From: Malaya genurostris
Lineage: Eukaryota; Arthropoda; Insecta; Diptera; Culicidae
Direction: 5' to 3'
Assembly: GCF_030247185.1 (NCBI RefSeq)
Contig: NC_080572.1
Span: forward strand, 96,335,198-96,399,197
Length of the DNA stretch: 64,000 nt
The notes below the pieces were generated by a model that was not told the DNA's origin, ran no database searches, and was given only the letters and a program-made list of their open reading frames with translations. Of the stretch, positions 8,939 to 20,493 are shown piece after piece. Each line of letters begins with the position of its first letter. Position 1 is the stretch's first letter. Both the position numbers and the translations under genes were made by a program.

Positions 8939-10228
8939 ATGGATGAATCCATGGACGTAAATCCTAGCATGAATCCGATACCCCCACGAACGAAAAAATA
9001 TCAGGAGAGCTCTTCTGGGCCTTGGATAGTCTTTTTTAGACGTATATCAAAGCCATTAAACATTTTACAAATTAATAAAGGTTTGACATCACGATACTCT
9101 TCAATCAAAGAGATCATAAAAGTAAATAATGATAAAATTCGTGTTGTAGTAAATAATTTGAAACACGCGAATGATATTGTCTCTTCGGAACATTTCAATA
9201 AAGAGTATAAAGTTTACATACCCTCCAAAGATGTCGAAATTGACGGTGTTGTTACCGAAGCGAGTCTTTCGGTAGATGATTTACTCAAGCATGGTGTTGG
9301 TCGTTTCAAGAACTCTATGCTTGAGGGTGTGAAAATACTGGAGTGCAAACAACTGTACTCAGTAGTTCATGAAGAGGGAAAGAAAGTTTATCGCCCATCA
9401 GACTCGTTTCGAGTGACATTTGCCGGGTCTGCGTTGCCGTCCCATGTCTATGTCGATAAAATTCGCCTCCCTGTTCGGCTTTTTGTTCCAAATGTAATGA
9501 ATTGTACGAACTGCAAAAAATTCGGCCACACAGCTACTTACTGTAGTAATAAACCAAAATGTATTAAGTGTGAAGGGCCTCATAAAGATAATGATTGCAA
9601 CAAGGAAATTGAAAAATGTATTTATTGTGGGAATAGTCCTCATGATGATATTTCAGTATGCACTGCATTTAAAGTGCACAAAGACAAAATTAAGCTTTCT
9701 TTAAAAGCACGGTCTAAGCGCACATATGCAGAAATGCTTAAAACGGTCATTGATGTCCCCCCTTTGGAAACCGAAAACGGGTTTTCAAATCTAGAGGAAC
9801 CAGAGGACTCTGACTCTGACGAAAATAGTGAAGGTAATTCGTTTATCACTACCCAAGGGTCAGTTAAGAGAAAGAAGTCTTCCTCCAAATTACCAAAAAA
9901 GACACCTAAAATTTCATCTTCAAAAAAAGATCCCCGTGTTAAACAAAAAAAGTCAAAACCAAAGACTGTGCCTCCTGGTTTGTCAAATTCACAAACCAAT
10001 CCAGGATCTAGTACAGAAAAAGATAATAATCCAGTGGGCTCCATTTCACAGCCACCAACAGGATTACTGAAGTTTTCGGAAATTGTTGAATGGATTTTCT
10101 CAGCATTCAATATATCTGAACCCTTAAAGACCCTCATAATGGCATTCCTTCCAATAGCTAGAACCTTTTTGAAGCAGTTATCAGCTCAATGGCCAATTGT
10201 CTCAGGTTTTGTATCTTTTGATGGATAA
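8939..10228 (+). CDS. LINE ORF1, gag-like nucleic-acid-binding protein
   Basis: A 429-residue ORF with a genuine ATG at 8939. Residues about 1-180 form the N-terminal region usual for insect gag-like ORF1p. Residues about 188-235 contain three cysteine/histidine knuckles: CTNCKKFGHTATYC, CIKCEGPHKDNDC and CIYCGNSPHDDISVC. A Lys/Ser-rich basic stretch (about 300-350) follows. The protein would bind the LINE RNA and form the RNP that carries ORF2p. The frame is intact. Its stop (10226-10228) overlaps the ORF2 ATG in ATGGATAA, suggesting termination-reinitiation for ORF2 translation. Confidence 0.85.
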   Translation: MDESMDVNPSMNPIPPRTKKYQESSSGPWIVFFRRISKPLNILQINKGLTSRYSSIKEIIKVNNDKIRVVVNNLKHANDIVSSEHFNKEYKVYIPSKDVEIDGVVTEASLSVDDLLKHGVGRFKNSMLEGVKILECKQLYSVVHEEGKKVYRPSDSFRVTFAGSALPSHVYVDKIRLPVRLFVPNVMNCTNCKKFGHTATYCSNKPKCIKCEGPHKDNDCNKEIEKCIYCGNSPHDDISVCTAFKVHKDKIKLSLKARSKRTYAEMLKTVIDVPPLETENGFSNLEEPEDSDSDENSEGNSFITTQGSVKRKKSSSKLPKKTPKISSSKKDPRVKQKKSKPKTVPPGLSNSQTNPGSSTEKDNNPVGSISQPPTGLLKFSEIVEWIFSAFNISEPLKTLIMAFLPIARTFLKQLSAQWPIVSGFVSFDG

Positions 10229-12824
10229 TTTATCACCCGTCGCAAATGATACAATCACTGTCCTGCAGAGGAATTGTCGAAGCATCATGCCAAAACTTGA
10301 TTCATTTAAAATATTATTGCATAGTCAAAAATGTGATGTATTTGCTTTATGCGAAACATGGCTTACTTCAAACATAGCTTTAAATTTTAATGATTTTAAT
10401 ATTATACGTCTCGATAGAGACTCTCCGTATGGTGGAGTGCTTTTGGGAATTAAGAAATGCTATTCCTTTTATAGAATAAACATCCCTTCAACTTCTAGTA
10501 TAGAAGTTGTTGCTTGCCAAATAAACATTAAAGGCAAAGATATTTGCATAGCTTCGGTTTATATTCCTCCAAAAGCACAAGTTGGACAACGACAGCTTAA
10601 TGAAATTGTCGAAGCCCTTCCTGCTCCACGATTGATTCTGGGGGATTTAAATTCGCACGGAATGATGTGGGGTTACGTTTACAATGATAGCAGATCATCT
10701 TTAATACAAAACATTTGTGACAATTTTAGCATGACGGTATTAAATATGGGTAGCATGACACGGATCCCAAGACCTCCTGCACGCCCAAGTGCATTAGATC
10801 TATCTCTTTGCTCAACATCAATTCGACTAGATTGCACCTGGAAAATATTGCCTGAATTACACGGTAGCGATCATTTACCAATCATCATCTCAATTAGCAA
10901 TAGCAATTGCATTGCTACTTCAGCTAGTATTCCATATGATTTGACAAAAAATATCGACTGGATTAAATACCAAAGTAGTATCTCTAGTATTTTGAATTCA
11001 ATGGAAGAGCTCCCTCCACTTGAAGAATATGACTTCCTCATTTGTTCGATTCTGGAGGCAGCAGAACAATCCCAAACTAAACGCTTTCCTGGGCCAACGA
11101 CTAACAGAAGGCCTCCCAACCCCTGGTGGGACAAAGAGTGCTCAGAGGCTAAACTCGCAAAACAAAATGCTTGCAAGACGTTTCTAAAACGGGGAGGAGG
11201 AACTCCTCAGAATTTTGAAAAACTTATGGCTTTAGAAACCAAGTACAAGAGCATACTTCGAGCCAAAAAATGTAGCTATTGGAGACATTTTGTCGAAGGT
11301 TTGTCAAGAGATACCTCAATGAGCACTCTTTGGAACACGGCCAGACGAATGAGGAATCGTAACGTGGGCAATGAGAGTGATGAATACTCGAACCGATGGA
11401 TATTTGACTTTGCTAGGAAAGTTTGCCCAGATTCTGTTCCTACGCAGAGCATTATAAGGGAATCTCCTCCAAATAATGGGTTTATTAATAACCCATTTTC
11501 AATGATGGAATTTTCTATAGCACTCTTGTCTTGTAACAATAACGCTCCTGGGTTGGACAGAATTAAATTCAACTTGGTGAAGAATCTGCCCGACCTCGCA
11601 AAAAGACGTTTGTTGGAATTGGTCAACAAGTTTCTTGAGCAAAATATTGTTCCACCTGACTGGAGACAAGTGAAAGTTATCGCCATTCAAAAGCCGGGGA
11701 AACCAGCTTCCAATCACAACTCATATAGACCCATTGCGATGTTGTCCTGCATCAGAAAATTGTTCGGAAAAATTATTCTACGACGTCTCGACACTTGGGT
11801 CGAGACGAACGGTTTGTTGTCAGATACTCAGTTTGGCTTCCGTAGAAATAAAGGGACGAATGATTGCCTTGCATTACTTTCGTCTGACATCCAAATTGCC
11901 TTCGCTCAAAAGCAACAAATGGCATATGTATTTTTAGACATTAAAGGAGCAATTGATTCAGTTTCCATTGATGTTCTTTCAGACAAGCTCCACCAACATG
12001 GACTCCCAGCGGTTATAAATAATTATTTGCACAACCTTTTGTCAGAGAAACGCATGCATTTTTCATATGGCGATTTGACAACATTCAGAATTAGCTACAT
12101 GGGTCTACCGCAAGGCTCATGCCTCAGTCCGCTCCTTTATAATTTTTACGTGAATGACATTGACAGCTGTCTTGTAACCCCATGTACACTAAGACAATTG
12201 GCAGATGATGGCGTGGTTTCAGTTACTGGACCCAAAGCTATTGATCTGCATAAACCATTGCAAGATACCTTAGATAACTTGTCCGTTTGGGCTGTTCATC
12301 TTGGTATCGAATTCTCTGCGGAGAAAACAGAGTTAGTCGTCTTTTCAAGAAAGCATGATCCCGCGCAGCTTCAGCTCCATATGATGGGAAGAATGATCCA
12401 ACAGGTTTTAACTTTTAAATACCTCGGGGTGTGGTTCGATTCCAAATGCAAGTGGGGAGGACACATTAGGTATCTGATAACGAAATGCCAACAAAGAGTA
12501 AATTTTCTTCGAACAATAACAGGATCTTGGTGGGGTGCTCATCCGCAAGATCTAATAAAATTGTATCAAACAACGATACTTTCAGTGATGGAATATGGAT
12601 GCGTTTGTTTTCGTTCCGCTGCAAACTCTCATTTTATCAAACTTGAGCGAATTCAGTACCGTTGTTTGCGAATTGCCTTAGGCTGCATGCATTCAACACA
12701 TACAATGAGTCTTGAAGTTCTGGCGGGAGTTCTTCCATTAAAAGATCGATTTTGGGAGCTTTCATCACGCCTGCTAATAAGATGTGAGGTGCTGAATTCC
12801 ATGGTAATTAATAATTTCGAATGA
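10221..12824 (+). CDS. LINE ORF2, endonuclease and reverse transcriptase part
   Basis: The ATG at 10221 overlaps the ORF1 stop. An AP-like endonuclease comes first (LQRNCRSIMPKLDSF, CETWL, LGDLNSHGMMWG, GSDHLPII). Reverse transcriptase follows: APGLDRIKF, SYRPIAMLSCIRKLFG, QFGFRRNKGTNDCL, FLDIKGAIDSVS (motif A; the usual Phe after Ala is altered, probably AFDS to AIDS), LPQGSCLSPLLYNFYV and catalytic LADDG. The RT ends at a TGA (12822-12824) in FE*LVELRS, very likely a TGG-to-TGA nonsense change, because the frame continues sensibly to about 12915. ORF2p would nick and reverse-transcribe at the target. Confidence 0.85.
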   Translation: MDNLSPVANDTITVLQRNCRSIMPKLDSFKILLHSQKCDVFALCETWLTSNIALNFNDFNIIRLDRDSPYGGVLLGIKKCYSFYRINIPSTSSIEVVACQINIKGKDICIASVYIPPKAQVGQRQLNEIVEALPAPRLILGDLNSHGMMWGYVYNDSRSSLIQNICDNFSMTVLNMGSMTRIPRPPARPSALDLSLCSTSIRLDCTWKILPELHGSDHLPIIISISNSNCIATSASIPYDLTKNIDWIKYQSSISSILNSMEELPPLEEYDFLICSILEAAEQSQTKRFPGPTTNRRPPNPWWDKECSEAKLAKQNACKTFLKRGGGTPQNFEKLMALETKYKSILRAKKCSYWRHFVEGLSRDTSMSTLWNTARRMRNRNVGNESDEYSNRWIFDFARKVCPDSVPTQSIIRESPPNNGFINNPFSMMEFSIALLSCNNNAPGLDRIKFNLVKNLPDLAKRRLLELVNKFLEQNIVPPDWRQVKVIAIQKPGKPASNHNSYRPIAMLSCIRKLFGKIILRRLDTWVETNGLLSDTQFGFRRNKGTNDCLALLSSDIQIAFAQKQQMAYVFLDIKGAIDSVSIDVLSDKLHQHGLPAVINNYLHNLLSEKRMHFSYGDLTTFRISYMGLPQGSCLSPLLYNFYVNDIDSCLVTPCTLRQLADDGVVSVTGPKAIDLHKPLQDTLDNLSVWAVHLGIEFSAEKTELVVFSRKHDPAQLQLHMMGRMIQQVLTFKYLGVWFDSKCKWGGHIRYLITKCQQRVNFLRTITGSWWGAHPQDLIKLYQTTILSVMEYGCVCFRSAANSHFIKLERIQYRCLRIALGCMHSTHTMSLEVLAGVLPLKDRFWELSSRLLIRCEVLNSMVINNFE

Positions 12825-12964
12825 CTAGTCGAGCTTCGATCTCAAACAAAATTCATGACAGTATATTTTAACCATATGTCACAGGAAATCAACCCTTCAA
12901 GATATATTCCTACCATGTCAGCCTCCTAAATGTCCCTGACTCAACTTTATTTTTCGACACATCC

Positions 12965-13912
12965 ATGCAGCGCGAAGTGCGTGGAATCCCGGATCATCTA
13001 CGCTCGACGGAAATCCCAAAAATATTTTCAAGTAAGTTCAGGCATATTGACTCTGAGAAAATGTTTTACACGGACGGATCGCGAATTGAAGAAGCGACAG
13101 GGTTTGGTATGTTCAACAATAATGTTTCGGCCTCATTTAGGCTTCAAGAACCTGCATCTGTTTATATAGCAGAGCTAGCAGCAGTTCATTATAGTTTGAG
13201 TGTAATCGTCACATTATCTCCAAACCATTATTTCCTCTTCACAGATAGTCTGAGTGCAATTGAAGCCATTCGCTCAAACATGACTGGCAAGACTGAACCG
13301 TTTTTCCTGGGCAAAATAAAACAGTGCCTGAACGACATATTGAACAATAATTATCTAATCACTATAGTCTGGGTCCCGGCTCATTGCTCCATTCCTGGCA
13401 ATGAAAGAGCCGATATTTTAGCCAAACGTGGTGCTATTGAGGGTGAAATTTATGAGCGACCGATTGCTTTCAACGAATTCTATAGCTCGTCTCGCCAAAG
13501 AACACTTGCCAGCTGGCAAGCTTCTTGGGATAGAGATGATCTGGGTCGGTGGATGCACTCAATTATTCCGAATATATCGACAAAGTCATGGTTCAGGGGA
13601 CTGGATGTGAGTAGGGATTTCATTCGTGTGATGTCCAGACTCATGTCCAATCACTACACGTTAGATGCACATCTCTTTCGAATTGGGCTCTCCGAGACTA
13701 ATCATTGTGCTTGCGGAGAAGGTTATCGGGATATTGATCATGTCGTTTGGACATGCGTGGAGTATCGTGATGTCAGATCTCAACTAATAAATTCTTTGCG
13801 TACCCAAGGTAGACTATCCAATATCCCAGTTCGAGACATTCTTGCTTGTCGTGACCTTTCATACATGAAACTTATTTATCATTTCATAAAGAAAATTGGA
13901 GTTTCAATTTAA
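12965..13912 (+). pseudogene. LINE ORF2 C-terminus: RNase H domain and Cys/His tail (frameshifted from RT)
   Basis: The frame is shifted relative to the RT part; the shift falls near 12915, where VSLLNVPDSTLFFDTSMQRE can be read in the new frame. The RNase H active-site set is complete: FYTDGSR (Asp), YIAELAAVHY (Glu), LFTDSLSAIE (Asp) and PGNERADILA (Asp). A C-terminal HCACGEG...DIDHVVWTC motif follows, typical of LINE ORF2 ends. Only two lesions (nonsense at 12822, frameshift near 12915) separate this copy from an intact ORF2 layout. Confidence 0.85.
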
Positions 13913-14015
13913 TAAAGGCCCCTTTTAAGACTTAGTTCTGATCCCAGCTGCGTCCATGAGTTCAACCAATAGCTAAATTAGAATAAAAATTATTCTATGA
14001 GGACAATAACAAATA

Positions 14016-14984
14016 TGGCTTTTTCATTTTAGGAAACATTTCATTTTAAAAGGTTACCTTACTTAATTGGTATATTGCTGGAAGTTCTCTTTATTACACA
14101 ATGACTATTACTAGTAATCCAAGCTCAATAAGCTGTTATAAGAGTGGAGCTAAAGGAGAAAATCGAACCGTTACAGCGAACTAAAGGAGCAATTTGAGAG
14201 TCACGCGAAAGGAAAATACCTGATAGTCTAAAGTAAATATACATACAGACGCGACTGGAATACCCAGTAAGTTTGCACCTTTATACAAATATTTTTTTTA
14301 AGAAATCACTTCTGTACATGACCACCGATTTCAGTGCGTAGAAGCACTACGCGCAGAACTACAGCAACAATAACTTTTATTTATACCGTCATAATATAAC
14401 ATATTATTTATATTAAATATTACATTTTTTTATATATCTTAACATACCGAATTTTCATTTAAAAAATCAGAACGAATATCAATAAGGAATATTTTGTTGT
14501 CATTCAAAATTAATAATTTGGCTTAAGTTGAAATAACTAATCGTAATATCTAAAACAACTAAAACCGATTTGTTTTTCAACTCACATTACTGTTAAATCA
14601 AAAACAAGGTCGGTTGTTGTAACTAGAATCTTTATTGAAATTGAAAGGTAACTGACAGCATCTTTTTTTCAACCAAAAAATTTGTTATTTCAAGCATCGT
14701 TTCTGTTGATCGAAAAACAAAAATGGCAGTTTAGAAAAAACAACAATCGATTGGTTGTACCAAACTTTAACCAATCAAATTCATTAAAAAAAACTAATAT
14801 TTTGGGTGTTTCGCGATCGCGAGGGGTTCCGTGTAGATGTTTTTCTAGACCCCGTGGTTCTTGTATATATTTTTTAAATTTTTTGAATTTTTGGTGGCTG
14901 TTGAATGTCAATACTACGAATTTTCACAAAAAAAAAATTGAAAATTTCAAAAGTGTTATAACCTAACCCACCAAAAGGACTGTG
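14016..14984. other. AT-rich intronic DNA, no gene
   Basis: No ORF with recognisable similarity. Around 14500-14790 the sequence is rich in CAACTAAAA/TTGGTTG motifs reminiscent of the interior of the 5631-6855 element, but no ends were found. Confidence 0.35.
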
Positions 14985-15389
14985 TACAGCATCTTTTTGT
15001 CTTTCTCAATACAATCACTGCAAAAACCGACTTTTGAACTGAGGCCCGGAGGGAAAAATGTCATATACCATTCGACTCAGCTCGAAGAACTGAGCAAATG
15101 TCTGTGTGTGCGTGTGTTTTTTTTTTTACAAGGTGAAATACCTTATGTACTTTCCTCGCTCACGCGCTCGGTAGTTGTCAAGCTACCGCTACCCACTAAA
15201 ACACCTTGGACATCTTGCCTCGATCCCCCCGGAACTAAGCTAAGCTCAATACTTCGGGGGAGGCATGCACTTCTTCGTTTGGGAGAAAATGAGCTCCTGC
15301 GTTTCTTTCTTTATCCATCCCAACCCACCTTGGGCGCCTCGACGACCCAATGCCGCTACGTCGCGCCACACTACTCGACTGATCCCCGA

Positions 15390-16180
15390 CGATGGATCTA
15401 ACCTACACCGACGGAGAGTTTCCCCTTTTACGCCACGCGGGACACCCGAAGGAGTGCCGAGGTCAGCTCCGCGATTCCGGTTGGAGCATGGCTTCCGGTT
15501 CGCTGATGCCCCGACGACTCGAATCGGTGTTGTGGCGTCTACTCGACTAGTCCCCGGTGATGGATCTAGCCTACACCGACAGAGAGTTCCCCGACGATGG
15601 AAGTTCTCCCGAAACCGACGTTTTCGATACCCGTCCACGGTCCGACCGTAAGGATGTCTGGGTCGATCCAATGATGCCGGTTGGAGGATGGCTTCCGGTT
15701 CAATGGTGCCCTGACTATCTTAACGGTGCTACGCCACGATCTACTCATCTAATCCCCGATGAAAGATCTAGACTACACCGACGGAGAGTTTCCCGGCGAA
15801 AGAGGCTCTCCCGACACCGAGTCCCCTGTTACACCACACGGGACACACGAGAGAGTGCCGAGGTCGGTCCGGCGATTCCAGTTGGAGCATAGCTTCTGGT
15901 TCGCTGGCGCCCCGACGACACAAGTCGGTGTTGTGGTGGCTACTCGACTAGTCCCCGCCGAAGGATCTAGCCTACTGCGACAGAGAGTTCCCCGACGCTG
16001 GAAGTTCTCTCGAAACCGACGTTTTCGATACCCGTATACGACCCGACCGAAAGGATGCCAAGGTCGGTCAAGTGGTTCCGGTTGGGAGATGGCGCCCGGT
16101 TCCACGACAATCCTTACGATGCTATGGCGTGGTCTACTCATCTTGTCCCCGACGACGGATCAAGACTACACCGACGAAGG
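15390..16180 (-). repeat. Tandem repeats in the R1-clade LINE 3' UTR
   Basis: The landmark GGATCTAGCCTACACCGAC and variants recur at 15394, 15562, 15764, 15963 and 16157, so about five imperfect units of 168-202 bp. The block is GC-richer than its surroundings and contains overlapping spurious ORFs on both strands. Confidence 0.75.
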
Positions 16181-16259
16181 AAGTTCTCTCGATCCGACGC
16201 TTACTCGCTGATCCCTTCTCCATATTCGCTGCAACTCCGAGAGTTTACTGCATTCCATG

Positions 16260-16880
16260 TGCCTTCTTCACGACACATTACCTCAGATATATTATCCACC
16301 CTTAGGGCAGGCCCTACGTACTTCCGCAAACCGGGGACAATCGAAAATCACATGTTGAGGTGTTTCTTCAACATACTCACACTCCAGACAAAATGGCGAC
16401 GCGGCGTGACCACACCGGAAGATACTTCCGGAAACAACCATGGCCAGATAGAAACTGCGTTAGGTAGAAGTTTACCTCTCCGTGTTGTCTATTCATCCAC
16501 GGGGACAAATGTGGAATGAGCCGGTGAGTCCATCTACCTTTCTTCGTACTGTCTCACTCCTGCTGCCACTTCGCCATCGAATCGATTCGAACCATCGTCC
16601 GCACGTTTCTGGTGGTTCTACGCTGATAACACTCGATATCCTCCGCCAGGGTGATGCAGATTGGGATCATTCCGGCGATAACGCTTGCTGCTTCCGACGA
16701 TATTGTCCTGTAGGCGCTCGTAACTGGTATGACCATAAGCCGGAATGCTCTGTTCAGCTTTTCACGGTTTCTCTTCGTTTTCAATGCTGTTCCCCAGGCA
16801 GGAGCACTATTCCGTAGTATTGACGAAGATAAACTAGCTAACAGTCGTTTTGTGCTGCTTTTCGGGCCACCGACTTTTTA
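16260..16880 (-). pseudogene. R1-clade ORF2 C-terminal remnant
   Basis: Minus-strand reading gives LRYSAPAWGTALKTKRNRE, FRLMVIPVTSAYRTISSEAA, VIAGMIPICITLAEDIE and then, past frame breaks, GRWTHRLIPHLSPW, HGEVNFYLTQFLSGHGCF. This is the segment after the RT domain of R1-clade ORF2. The endonuclease, the catalytic RT and the final Cys/His motif are missing or broken. Confidence 0.7.
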
Positions 16881-16909
16881 CATGATCCTCGTTATTGCAT
16901 TGCATTGTT

Positions 16910-16912
<3 letters not shown>

Positions 16913-16941
<29 letters not shown>
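16913..16941. repeat. (GT)n microsatellite, about 14 units
   Basis: A pure GT tract separates the two R1-clade insertions. It is the remaining middle piece of the original microsatellite. Confidence 0.9.
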
Positions 16942-17417
<476 letters not shown>

Positions 17418-17849
17418 AAATAATCACACCAGGTTTTCTCGGAGATGGCTGAACCGATTTTGACAAACTTAGATTCAAATGAAAGGTCTCATGGTCTCAT
17501 ATGGCCGAGCGAACCGACTTCGATTATACCGGTTTTTCGTGCATATAAAAGTGAACCCACTTCGTTTTCTTAAGGGGCGGGTAGGGTCTAACACTTTTGA
17601 AAAATCATTTATTCTTTTCTTTCTATTTTTTGATAGTAAAACATTTCAAGAATATTTTGTGAAATTTTGAAGCCTATCGGAACAAAACTCAGCAAGTTAT
17701 GGGCCTTTATCTTTACTGATCTCATACTGCGAAGAAATAAGAGCTGCGCACACAGGCCCAAGATTTCTGCTTCGATTGACTTAAAAACTTGACAAAACAT
17801 TCTCAAAATGCTTCATAATAATAAAATACAAAAGAAAAAATATGACTTT

Positions 17850-18370
17850 TGAGAATGTTAGAGCCTACGTGCTCCCTTGAGTAATAAATTGTTTCGTTCG
17901 ATTTTATAGACAATGAACTTTAAACGCGTTTTTCTCGATTTTGAAAGTCCGTGTCCAGCGTCATCCAAAAACTACTGTACCAATTTTTTCAAATATTGCA
18001 CACACTTTCTACATATAATAAAACCAAACCCCAACGTTTTCCTTTTCGTTGTTCACTATGGGAAGGTTCTACAGCTACAAAATGGTCGATTTTCGTAACA
18101 GAACGTAAACGTAAACAGAAACGTTGGGGTCTAGAAAAACTTCTACTCTAACTATGCTGCTTTGATTTGTTCACTTCTGATTAGTCTGCGCTGAGATACA
18201 GTGGACACCGCAAATCATGATTTTTAAGAAGCGTCCTCAAAAATGCCTCATCACCGACTTATTTCTCAATATTCTTCAACGAAAATATTACAAAATGTTG
18301 TTCGAATGATGCTTTCTAATTTCGCAAAAATGATGAATTTTTCATCATTTAGACCCTACCCAAATTACGT
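17850..18370. repeat. Dispersed repeat, partner of 2640-2850
   Basis: The 18216-18345 stretch (TAAGAAGCGTCCTCAAAAAT ... CGAATGATGCTTT) is the reverse complement of 2700-2825. The rest (17850-18215) reads as non-coding repeat sequence with CCAACGTTT/AAACGTTGG inverted around 18030-18125. Confidence 0.55.
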
Positions 18371-20491
18371 ACAAATACTCGCCGAATACATTGAAAAATA
18401 CATTAAAGCTCGTGACAACCACGGGGCAATAAGCACCCTCATAAAGCTTCTTCTTATTATTTAAAGAAAGCTGTAGACTTTTCGTTGACGAAATATTTGC
18501 CCGGTGGAAGATTGTTCACTATTATTCATTAAATTGATAACTTATGGATAATTTTTGTAAGCGAATTCTTGAGCCTCACACCATTCGGGTCGTTTTGCAA
18601 TAAAAATATGAGACGATAAATTCGACGATTTTTCTATAAAATTGCAAATACATCGTCTGTATTAGAACTAATTTTAGAAACCCGAATGATTGGCAAAGAA
18701 GTTCACTGGTCACATAATTAAAATCGTCTTAATCACCCTAGAAAATTACTATGGAACGAACATCAAAAATTTCTTTTAACAGAAACATAATTGGCTTTTT
18801 TAAATTTTCCCAGATATGATTGAACCATCGCTACCAAAATTTTATAGTAATCTGTTGTTACGGCTGACTTTCGGATTCATTAAAATTTCAGCAAAAAAAA
18901 TTGGTAACTTTTGAGAAAAGCAAAAGGTGCATTATGCCTCGGGGGTGCGTTTTACTCCATCTTCCCCTATGGTCCGGGTCCCGTTTATCGCGGATTCGCT
19001 TTTCACGCCCCCGGTGTACCGCGTTATACGAGACCCCTCTGTATTTAAGTAGGTAGATCAGAACCATCGTCCGAGTGCGAGAAATGGAAGCAAGCGTGTC
19101 AAAATTTCCTCAATATCAATATAAATTCGATAGTATTAAAATATACTAGATATTGGCTGTGTCATTGAAAAATCTTGCGATAGCAAATTAAATTCATCAG
19201 GTGAAAGAGTTACGCTTTCATCATTACCCTTGTCGCCGATTACCTTCCATTCGAAACGGAGCAAATTACCTATCGGAGCAAATTACCTATCGCATTAACA
19301 ATTCAATTTCGTAAGTTATTGCTTGAATGTCTGGAAATAGAAATTTTACCAGACCAGACTCAATAAAGCCGTCGGTGTGAAGGCCGCCATCGCTAGATCC
19401 TGTCATGTACACGGGTGCCGTAAATCGACACGTTTTATGGAAGGCTCTTCCGCTTTATGATTCCTGTTTCCGGTGCTCGAAGGTACGATTTCGGCTTCGG
19501 GAGTGTTGTTTTCACCGATGGCTTCCGGAGTCAGAGTCTATGCTGAGGGTTTAGTTTTTCATGGCAGTTGGTTTTCATTTTGTTTGCTGGTAATAATAAT
19601 AAATTCTTTATATGGTACCCGAATCGGTACATGTTTGTAAGACGTTTCTTGTGTTTCAAGTGAAGCGGTATACAGGAAAATGAAAGTGTTAGGAACAGTA
19701 GAGTATTGTCTCAAATGTTCAGTTTAATGTTCGGGCATTCCACCTCAAATAGTTTTCTATGACACATCAATGAAGTAAGACTAACTGAGTTGTATAGCCT
19801 ACGTGGAATAAATTCAACTGGTACTGTCCAAAGAAACGGTTAGATCACTAGAAAGTCTCATTCTAGTTTTATGACATTTTGATATTGGGCTACATCCGAA
19901 GCAGTTCGACTGAATTCAATTAGAATGCCGTCATTTGAGCTCATTTGCCTCTCGGGCAAGAAAAACTTCCTGAATTTAAGTGCGGGTGGGGAGTCGAACC
20001 TCGACAGGCCACATGACAGGTATCGGTTTGTTCATAACGCTTTATCGGACTCCAACGAAGTAGTTTTAACTTCAACTCTGCTTGTGTAATACTATTTTTT
20101 ACTAGCACACTGCTCTGCAGTGTGGTTATAAAATATTCTACTCAAATAGAATCAAACTTTATTTTTTGTGTGCGGTGCCATAAGATGCCATAGATGTTTT
20201 TTATTTCAGTTGCTTCTTTATTGTTTTTCAACTTTCTCCGTATACTGTTTTATGACCTTAGTTTTAGGGATCCTCTATCTGCTTTTAAGCCTATTACTAG
20301 TAAAATATTTACCTTGAGTAGTCAAGGAATCGATTTTTTTTATCGCTCAGTTTTTTAAGATATACGTTGGAAAATTCAGAGACAAGTTCGTTGCGATGAA
20401 AATACATTGTGGAATATTTGATTCAGATATTATTTATAGCAATACGCGTCATTTCCAAGTTTCGTTACACTCTAAGCGGGGAGGGGACAAC
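18371..20491. other. Intronic DNA without recognised gene
   Basis: No convincing ORF. One small tandem duplication (GGAGCAAATTACCTATC twice, 19259-19293). Confidence 0.35.
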
Positions 20492-20493
20492 TA

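Larger units (their letters stand above)
8210..14015 (+). mobile_element. Nearly full-length I-group LINE (ORF1 + EN-RT-RNase H)
   Basis: The element has a roughly 0.7-kb 5' UTR, a gag-like ORF1, ORF2 overlapping it by 8 nt, an RNase H domain and a short 3' UTR. ORF1 with CCHC knuckles plus an RNase H in ORF2 is the I-group (I/Loner/Outcast/MosquI-like) arrangement; the exact clade needs a tree. The outer limits are approximate and no target duplication was found. Confidence 0.8.
15117..16912 (-). mobile_element. 5'-truncated R1-clade LINE inserted in TG/AC microsatellite
   Basis: On the minus strand the element runs from 16912 (after an AC tract) through the ORF2 C-terminus, a repetitive 3' UTR and a terminal GGTATTTCACCTTGT, ending in an 11-A tail (T-run 15117-15127) against TG repeats. 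Site preference for AC/TG microsatellites is known for R1-clade families such as Mino and Waldo of mosquitoes; assignment to that subgroup is inference. Confidence 0.7.

Noticed and set aside
9640..10137. 165-codon minus-strand ORF under LINE ORF1
   Set aside because: Shadow of the ORF1 frame; ORF1 has zinc knuckles and a real start, the antisense frame has no motif.
15246..16519. Several 110-150-codon ORFs on both strands
   Set aside because: Arise from the GC-rich tandem repeats of the LINE 3' UTR; the same block is open in several frames.
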